In this document: piece after piece, positions 9,753-16,971 of the stretch
Numbering within the stretch: the first letter of the stretch is position 1
Layout of the letters: the number at the start of each line of letters is the position of its first letter
The notes under the pieces: model-generated
What the model was told of the DNA's origin: nothing
The model's database searches: none
The model's input: only the letters and a program-made list of their open reading frames with translations
Origin: JBBIMS01 sp964531645
GTDB lineage: Bacteria; Acidobacteriota; Aminicenantia; JBFLYD01; JBBIMS01
Direction: 5' to 3'
DNA length: 33,115 bases
Assembly (NCBI GenBank): GCA_964531645.1
Contig: CAZHEF010000032.1
Span: 1-33,115 of the forward strand
Translations under genes and position numbers: made by a program

Positions 9753-10298
9753 TTATACAAATTCCCTCTCTGAAAAAACTTCTGCTTCGAAGACTTCTAT
9801 TTCAACTCCTTTTTTCCATTCATCAGATGGAAGACAGGCTTTCATGCATCCCTGGGATAGATATTCTTCAAGATCCCAGTCATATTCAACAGGGACTTGA
9901 GGAAGAAGTAGTCCTCTGAAAGGTCCCTTTGAGACAATTATTCCATGCTTTCCAATTTCTATCTCTTCATAGGATGAAATTGGCTTTGGAAGGGTCAAAA
10001 CAGAAATTTCTATCTCTATTTTTTCAAGTTCTTCCAGCTGAACAGGCGAGAATCTCGGGTCAGAAGTAGCAGACTCTATGGCAAGTTCAGCAACAGCGGA
10101 ATAAAGAGGTTTATATGGAAGCGGGTATCCAATGCAACCTCTTAGTTCTCCTTTAACCTTTAGAGTAACAAAAACCCCTCTTTTTTCTTTGAGCTGAGGG
10201 TCATCAACTTTTGGTGTTATCAATTTCTTATTTTTCAAATATTCTCTTATGGAGTTCCTTGCAATTTTTAGTAATGTTTTCTTTTGATTTTCATCCAT
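9753..10298 (-). CDS. AMMECR1 domain protein (AmmeMemoRadiSam system protein A type)
   Basis: The 181 residues form a single AMMECR1 domain with the invariant RGCIGYP block at about 54-60, followed by ATSDPRFSPVQLEELEKIEIEIS written here as two adjoining conserved blocks (ATSDPRFSP, then the ELEKIEIEIS strand). The family is found in all domains of life and often sits beside Memo and radical SAM genes; its chemistry is not established. No Memo gene is next to it here, though a SPASM radical SAM gene lies about 3 kb away. The ATG is preceded by GGAGGG at good spacing and overlaps the stop of the upstream gene by 8 bases, so it is the last gene of a three-gene operon with trmO. Confidence 0.88.
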   Translation of the reverse strand: MDENQKKTLLKIARNSIREYLKNKKLITPKVDDPQLKEKRGVFVTLKVKGELRGCIGYPLPYKPLYSAVAELAIESATSDPRFSPVQLEELEKIEIEISVLTLPKPISSYEEIEIGKHGIIVSKGPFRGLLLPQVPVEYDWDLEEYLSQGCMKACLPSDEWKKGVEIEVFEAEVFSEREFV

Positions 10299-10668
10299 TC
10301 TTACCCTCCTGACTTAAAACTTTTACTGACAATTCTATCATTTTGGGAATATTCCTTTCTTCAAGTTCCACAACATATCCTTTAATTCCTTCTTTCAAAA
10401 TTTTAAGAATTACACTTCCATAAAAGAACTCAGGAAGATTTTTAAGTTCATCCTCTCTAAAGATGAAAAATCCAAGAAAATTTTTATTTGAAATAATGGA
10501 AGATATAAATTTTTTAGAATTCAGATTGAGCCTTTTTAAGGGGATTAAATCTTCAACAATGAAGGAGTCTCCCCTCTTATGACCTAAGATTATACCCTTT
10601 CCTCTCTTCTCAACACACCTTAGAATTCTCAGCTTTTCTGACGCGCTTTCAAGAATCCAGATTTCCAT
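10291..10668 (-). CDS. Small protein with a JAB/MPN-like pattern, function unknown
   Basis: A 125-residue protein from the ATG at 10668 (an in-frame TTG at 10674 overlaps the trmO stop and could add two residues). The N-terminal half, with a Glu/Cys segment, GIILGHKRGDSFIVEDLIPL and then FLGFFIFREDELKNLPEFF, follows the strand pattern of JAB1/MPN metalloproteases. The metal-binding H-x-H...D signature that should follow the GFFIF strand is absent. If the fold guess is right it is a non-catalytic relative; this is inference from pattern only. Overlaps with trmO and the AMMECR1 gene point to a shared operon and perhaps a shared role. Confidence 0.6.
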   Translation of the reverse strand: MEIWILESASEKLRILRCVEKRGKGIILGHKRGDSFIVEDLIPLKRLNLNSKKFISSIISNKNFLGFFIFREDELKNLPEFFYGSVILKILKEGIKGYVVELEERNIPKMIELSVKVLSQEGKNG

Positions 10669-10670
10669 TT

Positions 10671-11627
10671 TCAATCCTTTATTTTAAATCGCCATGCACA
10701 CCATGAGTCCTCAGGATGATTATCAGGAGGGCAGTAAAGGCATTCTGTTTCTATCCTCGGGTCTATTGTTTTTGCAAAATATGAGTATTCAACAATTCCA
10801 ACGGATTTACAGGGGAAATCAGGAAGTCCCTTCCTTTTCCTTGCTTCCTGAACCCTGCAGGAGTTCATTCTGAAAATAAAGCTTTTTTCATTTTTTTCAA
10901 TAATTTCCTGTTTGTTGATATATGCATAAAGTCTGAATTTTAAAGCAGTTTTCAGAGCAGACAAGCCCCCATCTTCTGGAAGGGAAAGCCTCTCCATTAT
11001 TCTTTTTGCCTCAATAACTGTAAAATCTTTCCAGGCATCTTTGTCAATTTCAATTGCTTTTTCAATACCATATTTTTTCTCTACATTCAAAAACCACAAC
11101 CCATCATGGGCAAGCCATAGCTTTGCTGCATCTTCAAGGAGAGAAGATTTTTGTTCTATTGAAAATTTCTCTTCAGGGCTGAGTTTTTCTTCAAGCCAAC
11201 CCATCTTCAAATTAATTTTTGAGTCTCGAATGGTATAGGGCTTTATATCTATAACAGGTGTTCCATCAACCATGTCAACTCCTTTAACTCTCAGAACTGC
11301 CCCCTTTCTTTCAAGGAGCTCCAGAATTGTAATACCAATCGGATTTGGTCTGAAAGGGGATCTTGTAGAAAAAACGCCTCTTTCACAACTGTCAAAGGGA
11401 GGAATGACTTTTAATTTTGCTTCCTGAACCATGTGGAGAATGAAAACAATTATTAAATGGGAAAAACCCTCTATATCTTTTAATCCTTCTTCAAATCCTT
11501 CTGCTATTTCAATCTCTCCACTAATATTTTCAAATCCTGATGCAAGTTTGTATCTTTTTTCATGTATTTTCTCCATGGTTTTGAATGGGGAGCGAATAAA
11601 TCCAATAGTTCTAAATTTAATCTCCAT
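10671..11627 (-). CDS. trmO: TrmO tRNA t6A37 N6-methyltransferase with an added Cys-rich C-terminal domain
   Basis: Residues 1 to ~150 are a TrmO/TsaA (UPF0066) domain with GFIRSPF at 9-15, FSTRSPFRPNPIGIT at 86-100 and DGTPVIDIKPY at 121-131. TrmO methylates N6 of threonylcarbamoyladenosine-37 in some tRNAs using SAM. Residues ~160-318 are extra: WLAHDGLWFLNVEKKYGIEKA, written in two blocks as WLAHDGLWFLNVEKK then YGIEKAIEID, followed by Cys257, Cys273, Cys296, Cys299, His304 and Cys310 (CLYCPPDNHP...WCAW), which could bind a metal or cluster. The tail resembles a stand-alone family of uncharacterised proteins, DUF6125-like as far as I can tell. GAGGAG is about 12 bases before the ATG, a little far. 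Confidence 0.82.
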   Translation of the reverse strand: MEIKFRTIGFIRSPFKTMEKIHEKRYKLASGFENISGEIEIAEGFEEGLKDIEGFSHLIIVFILHMVQEAKLKVIPPFDSCERGVFSTRSPFRPNPIGITILELLERKGAVLRVKGVDMVDGTPVIDIKPYTIRDSKINLKMGWLEEKLSPEEKFSIEQKSSLLEDAAKLWLAHDGLWFLNVEKKYGIEKAIEIDKDAWKDFTVIEAKRIMERLSLPEDGGLSALKTALKFRLYAYINKQEIIEKNEKSFIFRMNSCRVQEARKRKGLPDFPCKSVGIVEYSYFAKTIDPRIETECLYCPPDNHPEDSWCAWRFKIKD

Positions 11628-11810
11628 TTTTGATTATTTCTCCTCTTATAGGACTGATTTTATCTGTTCTCCCAATTTTTTTAAGCATAATTAAATGATA
11701 TTAAAAAGAAGATTAGAATTCAACAATCGTAAATTCCAAGAATCGGTAGTTTAAAATTCATAAATGGTTAGTGTAAAATATTATTTAATTATTTAAAAGA
11801 TTCTGAAAAA
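11628..11810. promoter_or_regulatory. Divergent trmO/trmFO intergenic region with a candidate trmFO promoter
   Basis: This 183-base AT-rich gap separates divergently transcribed genes, so promoters for both should lie in it. For trmFO the best pair is TTAAAA at 11751-11756 and TAAAAT at 11774-11779, spacing 17. No strong pair was found for the minus strand. No long repeat or hairpin was seen. Confidence 0.35.
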
Positions 11811-13112
11811 ATGATTACTGTAATTGGCGGAGGGCTGGCGGGTTCTGAATGCGCTTATCAGATTGCTAAAAGGGGGATTCCAGTTCGTCTTTACGAGATG
11901 AGACCAAAGAAAATGACAGGAGCTCACACAACTCCATATTTTGCTGAGCTTGTCTGCAGTAATTCCCTTGGTTCTGAAGATTTGAACTCTGCTTCAGGAC
12001 TTTTGAAAGAAGAACTCAAAATCTTAGGGTCATTTCTTATTGAGGTTGCTAAAAAGACAAGAGTTCCAGCAGGTCTTTCCCTTGCTGTGGATAGGAGCCT
12101 GTTTCCTCAGACAGTTACTTTGGAGCTGGAAAGAAATAAATTTGTTGAAAGAGTGGTTGAGGAAGTTAAAGAGATTCCAAAGGACGGTATTGTAATAATT
12201 GCCACAGGTCCCCTTACATCAGAACCATTGAGGAAAAGTATTATAGAGATTACAGGGCATAAAAATTTATATTTTTATGATGCATCCTCCCCCATTGTTA
12301 CTTTTTCTTCAATAAATATGGAAAAAGCATTTTTCGGTTCAAGGTATGGAAAAGGGGGAGATGATTTTATAAATTGTCCAATGACAAAGGAAGAATATGA
12401 AAGATTCTGGAGGGAGCTTATAAAGGGAGAGAAAGCCTACATTCATCCCTTTGAGAAAGAAATTTTCTTTGAAAGTTGTCTTCCCATTGAGGAAATGGGT
12501 AAAAGAGGTTTTGATACACTGAGATTCGGTCCTCTTAAGCCTGTTGGCTTGAGAGATAAGAGAACCGGGGAGATTCCCTATGCAGTTGTTCAATTGAGGA
12601 GAAATGATCTGAATGGAGAGTGGTATGAGCTTGTCGGTTTTCAGAGTAGGCTGAGATGGAAAGAACAGGAGATAATTTTCAGGATGATTCCTTGTCTTGA
12701 AAAAGCTGAATTTGTTAGATTTGGAAAACTTCATGTCAACTTTTATATAAACTCTCCAGCTCTTTTGACCCCCTCCTTAAGATTGAGAAAAGATGAGAGG
12801 ATAATTTTTGCAGGGCAGATAACAGGAGCAGAAGGGTATTGTGAAAATATCGTAACAGGCTTGATAGCAGCTCTTTCGGCAATTGCTTTGCTAAAAAGGA
12901 GGAATTTTTCTCCACCTCCTTCTACAACTGCGGTCGGAAGTCTATGCTATGCAATTTCCAAGCCAGAAATTAAAAAATTTGATCCCATAAATTTCACCTT
13001 TGGTCTTCTCCCTCAATTGCAAGAGAAAATTTCAAAGAAATTTAGGAAAGAGGCTTTGATTGAGAGGGCTATCGGGGGTCTTAAAAAGTGGATTGATGAG
13101 CTAAATTTATGA
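11811..13112 (+). CDS. trmFO: TrmFO, folate/FAD-dependent tRNA (uracil-54-C5)-methyltransferase
   Basis: Makes ribothymidine at tRNA position 54 using methylenetetrahydrofolate as carbon donor and FADH2 as reductant. The 433 residues are full length. The FAD-binding GGGLAGSECAYQ begins near residue 6, followed by YEMRP, AELVCSNSLGS with the Cys known to act in catalysis, SSPIV, FESCLPIEEMG with the second conserved Cys, RFGPLKPVGL, and the C-terminal GQITGAEGY...GL segment. The start is the first ATG; the Shine-Dalgarno is weak (GA-rich only). trmO on the other strand shares the upstream region, so two tRNA-modification genes sit back to back. Confidence 0.95.
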   Translation: MITVIGGGLAGSECAYQIAKRGIPVRLYEMRPKKMTGAHTTPYFAELVCSNSLGSEDLNSASGLLKEELKILGSFLIEVAKKTRVPAGLSLAVDRSLFPQTVTLELERNKFVERVVEEVKEIPKDGIVIIATGPLTSEPLRKSIIEITGHKNLYFYDASSPIVTFSSINMEKAFFGSRYGKGGDDFINCPMTKEEYERFWRELIKGEKAYIHPFEKEIFFESCLPIEEMGKRGFDTLRFGPLKPVGLRDKRTGEIPYAVVQLRRNDLNGEWYELVGFQSRLRWKEQEIIFRMIPCLEKAEFVRFGKLHVNFYINSPALLTPSLRLRKDERIIFAGQITGAEGYCENIVTGLIAALSAIALLKRRNFSPPPSTTAVGSLCYAISKPEIKKFDPINFTFGLLPQLQEKISKKFRKEALIERAIGGLKKWIDELNL

Positions 13113-13153
13113 AGAGACTGTGAATTGGAACGAAGCGAAAAATAAGGGTTGAA

Positions 13154-13174
13154 TAGCTTAAGAAGAAAAAGCTA
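13154..13174. terminator. Small hairpin between convergent genes
   Basis: TAGCTT at 13154-13159 and AAGCTA at 13169-13174 form a perfect 6-bp stem with a 9-base loop, between trmFO and the radical SAM gene (its right arm overlaps that gene's stop). The stem is weak and A-rich, with no strong T-run, so a bidirectional terminator role is only possible. Confidence 0.3.
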
Positions 13175-14185
13175 AATTAAAGGAGTTTTTCCGAGCCAGC
13201 AATGAGGATCTTCATGAAGAAAATCACCTGTCAAGCAGTAGCTCATAGCTCTGCATCCAATACATTCATCAATTCCACATCTTTCACATATACCCTTCAG
13301 GTTGCTCTTGTTTCTCAGTGAATTAAGAACTTTCGAATTTCTCCAAATTTCATAAAGGGATTCTTTGAGAAAATTCCCTATTGGAAGAATAAATCTCCTG
13401 CAGGGAAGAACTGTTCCATCGGGAAGAAGGGCTATTCCGTCTTTACCAACTATACACTCTGAGCCAAAAATTTTAGCTTTTTCTTTATAAAAAAGAACCT
13501 TTATTGCTCTGAATTTTATCAGATCTTCCTTTTTCGCTGTATATCCGAATTCTTCAAGTATTCTTAACCAGACACTTAAAAATTCGTTGCCAGAAAGAAC
13601 CAGACTTTCTAATTTTTTGCCAGTACCAAGGGGGAAAAATCTCTCTATTATAAAACCTTTAAAACCCTCCCTTTTGGTAAAATCAGGCAAAAATTCTATA
13701 TCTAAAAGATTTTTTTTCATAACTGTGAACATTAAGATAAAAGGAATTTTTCCTCTAATTCCCTTCCTTACATTTTCCATTACTTTTGAGAATGTTCTTT
13801 CACCTCTTATCAGGTCGTTTGTTTCTTCTGAAATACCGTCGAGTGATATTTTTATCTCCTTCATTTTTTTAAATTTTTCAAGTTCATTTAAGTAGCCAGA
13901 GAGAAGTGTCCCGTTCGTTATCAAACTTATATTACCTATCAAATCAGAATTCTGGAGATACGAGATCAGGTCAAAGAGTTCTTTTTTCAAAAGAGGCTCT
14001 CCACCAGTTATCGCAATGTCGACTTTTGCTTCCCATTTTTTCATTGTAAAAATAAGATTATCGGCAATTTCCTTTAACCCATGAAAGTCAAGTTCCCTTT
14101 CCTTTGAAAAAATATCCTGATAACAATGCTTGCAGCGGAGATTGCATCTATCAATTATGTGCCACTGAATGTAAAATTTTTTCAT
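13172..14185 (-). CDS. Radical SAM protein with a SPASM-type C-terminus
   Basis: A radical SAM enzyme: C14-x3-C18-x2-C21 (CNLRCKHC) for the [4Fe-4S] cluster, the SAM-binding strand ITGGEPLL and the KISLDG segment. The C-terminal third has the SPASM/Twitch pattern LLPDGTVLPCRRF...PIGN...IW, then a cluster of cysteines (CERCGIDECIGCRA...HCW) for auxiliary Fe-S centres. SPASM proteins modify peptides or enzyme side chains, or handle small molecules such as haem precursors. No precursor peptide or partner is visible nearby, so the substrate is unknown. It is divergent from metK, whose product is its cofactor. The Shine-Dalgarno is poor. Confidence 0.85.
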   Translation of the reverse strand: MKKFYIQWHIIDRCNLRCKHCYQDIFSKERELDFHGLKEIADNLIFTMKKWEAKVDIAITGGEPLLKKELFDLISYLQNSDLIGNISLITNGTLLSGYLNELEKFKKMKEIKISLDGISEETNDLIRGERTFSKVMENVRKGIRGKIPFILMFTVMKKNLLDIEFLPDFTKREGFKGFIIERFFPLGTGKKLESLVLSGNEFLSVWLRILEEFGYTAKKEDLIKFRAIKVLFYKEKAKIFGSECIVGKDGIALLPDGTVLPCRRFILPIGNFLKESLYEIWRNSKVLNSLRNKSNLKGICERCGIDECIGCRAMSYCLTGDFLHEDPHCWLGKTPLI

Positions 14186-14233
14186 TTTGTTAAATTAAAA
14201 TATAAAAAGGGTTGAAGATTTTGTCAAACTCAA

Positions 14234-14262
14234 TTGTTTTTTTGGGAATATTGTGATATAAA
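14234..14262 (+). promoter_or_regulatory. Candidate promoter of metK-ahcY
   Basis: TTGTTT at 14234-14239 and TATAAA at 14257-14262 are 17 bases apart, with metK's GGAGG at 14284-14288 and ATG at 14294. The predicted leader is only about 25 bases, too short for a SAM riboswitch. Confidence 0.5.
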
Positions 14263-14293
14263 GATAATTTCATACTTTATTGTGGAGGAGCTT

Positions 14294-15445
14294 ATGAAAA
14301 AAGGAAAATTTCTCTTCACATCAGAATCAGTAACAGAAGGTCACCCTGACAAAATTGCAGATCAAATTTCTGATGCGGTTCTCGATTCAATAATGGAGCA
14401 GGATCCCAATGGAAGAGTTGCGTGCGAAACCCTTGTTACAACAGGGCTTGTCTTTATTGCAGGAGAGATTACAACCTCTGGATATGTTGATCTTCCGAAG
14501 GTGGTAAGGGACACAGTTAGAGAGGTTGGTTATACCAGAGCAAAGTATGGTTTTGATTTTGAAACCTGCGCAGTAATCTCTGCCATTCAGGAACAATCTC
14601 CTGATATAGCTCAGGGAGTGGATATTGGAGGTGCAGGAGATCAGGGAATGATGTTTGGGTATGCATGCAGAGAGACGGAGGAGCTTATGCCTCTTCCAAT
14701 TATGCTATCTCACAAATTGGTAAGAAGACTTGCGGCAGTTAGAAAAGATGGTATTCTCGAGTATTTGAGGCCTGATGGAAAAAGTCAGGTGACTGTTGAA
14801 TATGAAAATGGGAAGCCTGCGAGAGTTGATACAATTATTCTCTCTGCTCAGCATTCACCATCTGTAACCCAGAATACTATAAAGGAAGATTTGGTTGAAC
14901 TTGTTATAGAGAATGTTATTCCAAAGGAGCTTATGAGTAGGAATACTAAAATTTTTGTTAATCCAACAGGTAGATTTGTCGTGGGAGGGCCGCTTGCTGA
15001 TACAGGTTTAACTGGAAGAAAAATTATGGTTGATACATACGGTGGAAGAACTCCCCATGGAGGAGGATGCTTTTCAGGAAAAGACCCTACAAAGGTTGAC
15101 CGTTCAGCTGCTTACATGGCAAGATATCTAGCGAAAAATATTATTGCTGCAGGTATAGCTGATGAAATTGGGATTCAGATTGCTTATGCTATTGGAATTG
15201 CTGAGCCTGTTTCAATTATGGTTGATACATATGGAACAGGTAAGGTTCCCGATGAGAAAATTGTAGAGATGATAAGAGGCATGTTTGACCTTACGCCAGC
15301 TGGAATAATCAAGTTTCTTGATCTTAGAAGACCAATTTACAAAAAAACAGCTGTTTACGGTCACTTTGGTAGAAATGAAAAAGAATTTACATGGGAAAGA
15401 ATAGATTCTGCAGAAAAATTAAGAAAGGAGGCAGGGTTAAAGTAA
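14294..15445 (+). CDS. metK: S-adenosylmethionine synthetase
   Basis: Joins ATP and methionine to make SAM, the methyl donor for the many methyltransferases and radical SAM enzymes nearby. From the ATG at 14294 the protein has 383 residues, the usual length. Motifs are the N-terminal FTSESVTEGHPDKIADQISD, the ATP-binding GGAGDQGMMFGYA, and HGGGCFSGKDPTKVDRSAAY, all intact. The frame is open further upstream to 14234, but those 20 codons do not resemble the family, and GGAGG at 14284-14288 fixes the start at 14294. The stop is followed at once by the ahcY ATG. Confidence 0.97.
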   Translation: MKKGKFLFTSESVTEGHPDKIADQISDAVLDSIMEQDPNGRVACETLVTTGLVFIAGEITTSGYVDLPKVVRDTVREVGYTRAKYGFDFETCAVISAIQEQSPDIAQGVDIGGAGDQGMMFGYACRETEELMPLPIMLSHKLVRRLAAVRKDGILEYLRPDGKSQVTVEYENGKPARVDTIILSAQHSPSVTQNTIKEDLVELVIENVIPKELMSRNTKIFVNPTGRFVVGGPLADTGLTGRKIMVDTYGGRTPHGGGCFSGKDPTKVDRSAAYMARYLAKNIIAAGIADEIGIQIAYAIGIAEPVSIMVDTYGTGKVPDEKIVEMIRGMFDLTPAGIIKFLDLRRPIYKKTAVYGHFGRNEKEFTWERIDSAEKLRKEAGLK

Positions 15446-16702
15446 ATGGAGTTTCATATAAAAGATATATACCTTGCAGAAAAAGGGAGGCTAAAAATAG
15501 AATGGGCTGAAAGGCACATGCCGGTTCTCCTCATGATAAGGGAGAGATTCTCAAAGGAGAAACCTCTAAATGGAGTAGAAATATCCTGTTGTTTGCATGT
15601 CACATCTGAAACAGCTGCCCTTGTAAAAACTTTAAAAGAGGGTGGAGCAGAGGTTGTTCTTACAGCATCCAATCCTTTGAGCACCCAGGACGATGTTGCT
15701 GCGTCCCTTGTGAAAGATTTTGAAATTTCTGTTTTTGCCATAAAAGGTGAGGACAATCAAACTTACTATTCTCACATAAACAAAGCCCTTGACCACAACC
15801 CGGTTATTACAATGGACGACGGAGCAGACCTTGTCTCTGAGATTCATCTTAGGAGAAGAGAACTCCTTGGAAAGGTTATAGGAGGAACTGAAGAGACAAC
15901 AACCGGGGTTATAAGGCTCACCTCAATGGCAAAAAACGGAGTCCTTGGATATCCCATAGTTGCAGTGAACAATGCCCAGACAAAACATCTTTTTGACAAT
16001 CGTTACGGAACAGGACAGAGCACAATAGATGGGATACTGAGAGCCACCAATATACTTCTTGCAGGAAAGAAAGCTGTTGTGGCAGGTTATGGCATGTGCG
16101 GAAAAGGTGTCTCCATGAGGGCAAAGGGAATGGGTGCAAATGTTATAGTTACAGAGGTAGACCCAATTAAAGCCCTTGAAGCAGTTATGGATGGTTTCCT
16201 TGTGATGAAAATGGACGAGGCAGCAAAAATCGGTGATATTTTCATAACTGTTACTGGAGATAAAAATGTAATCACAAAGGAACATTTCCTTTTGATGAAA
16301 GATGGAGCAATTGTTTGTAATTCGGGGCATTTCAATGTTGAAATAGATATTCCTTCCCTTGAATCTCTTTCAGTATCTAAAAGAAAAATAAGGGAATTTG
16401 TGGAAGAATACGAATTAAAGGATGGAAGATCCATTTTCCTTCTTGGCGAAGGAAGATTGATAAATCTTGCTTCAGCAGAAGGGCATCCAGCAACAGTAAT
16501 GGACATGAGTTTTGCAAATCAGGCTTTATCAGTGGAATACATTTTAAAAAATCACTCGTCCCTTTCAAAAATTGTCTATGATGTGCCCCATTCAATCGAT
16601 TCTGAAGTTGCAAGGTTAAAGCTTCAGTCAATGGGAATTTCAATTGATACTTTGACAAAGGAACAAATTGCTTACTTAAAAGGGTGGGAAGAAGGGACTT
16701 AG
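15446..16702 (+). CDS. ahcY: Adenosylhomocysteinase
   Basis: Hydrolyses S-adenosylhomocysteine to adenosine and homocysteine, removing the inhibitor left by SAM-dependent methylation. The 418 residues show the substrate-side segments SCCLHVTSETAAL and LSTQDDVAASL, then a Rossmann NAD site VVAGYGMCGKGVSMRAKGMGA with GxGxxGxG, and EGRLINLASAEGHP. The C-terminus ends in YLKGWEEGT and lacks the usual HYRY tail, as in the shorter archaeal/thermophile branch. It begins on the base after the metK stop (TAAATG), so the two form an operon joining SAM supply to SAH removal. Confidence 0.96.
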   Translation: MEFHIKDIYLAEKGRLKIEWAERHMPVLLMIRERFSKEKPLNGVEISCCLHVTSETAALVKTLKEGGAEVVLTASNPLSTQDDVAASLVKDFEISVFAIKGEDNQTYYSHINKALDHNPVITMDDGADLVSEIHLRRRELLGKVIGGTEETTTGVIRLTSMAKNGVLGYPIVAVNNAQTKHLFDNRYGTGQSTIDGILRATNILLAGKKAVVAGYGMCGKGVSMRAKGMGANVIVTEVDPIKALEAVMDGFLVMKMDEAAKIGDIFITVTGDKNVITKEHFLLMKDGAIVCNSGHFNVEIDIPSLESLSVSKRKIREFVEEYELKDGRSIFLLGEGRLINLASAEGHPATVMDMSFANQALSVEYILKNHSSLSKIVYDVPHSIDSEVARLKLQSMGISIDTLTKEQIAYLKGWEEGT

Positions 16703-16971
16703 TAAAGCTAACAGCTGACAGCTATTTCAGGATAATAGTTTAGTTCTTCCAAAAATCCACTTTAGATGCTCAGTTTATTGCAAGACCTAATCTCAGTATT
16801 TTTGCAATGAATAAATCAATGCCCAAATTCCAATCAACAAATAATAACCAATAGTCCAATAACCAATAATCAAACTTAGGTGAGAAATGGAATTCTCTCT
16901 TTGTGTTGGGTATTAGAAATTAGTAATTGAAGCTTGGTTATTATTTCTTTTCTTGCCTGTATCGCCTCTAT
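16703..16971. repeat. Intergenic region with a short tandem repeat
   Basis: A 269-base gap between convergent ahcY and the pseudokinase gene. Two 15-base tandem copies beginning ATAACCAATA start at 16844 and 16859. Near 16707-16725 there are closely spaced AGCT-containing words. I see no gene and no strong terminator. The AT-rich text may be decayed sequence. Confidence 0.5.

Noticed and set aside
14186..14293. SAM riboswitch ahead of metK
   Set aside because: The gap is only 108 bases, the predicted leader about 25 bases, and no riboswitch core or terminator is present.
15918..16506. Minus-strand open frames across ahcY
   Set aside because: They are antisense to a clear, full-length adenosylhomocysteinase gene and have no recognisable protein features.
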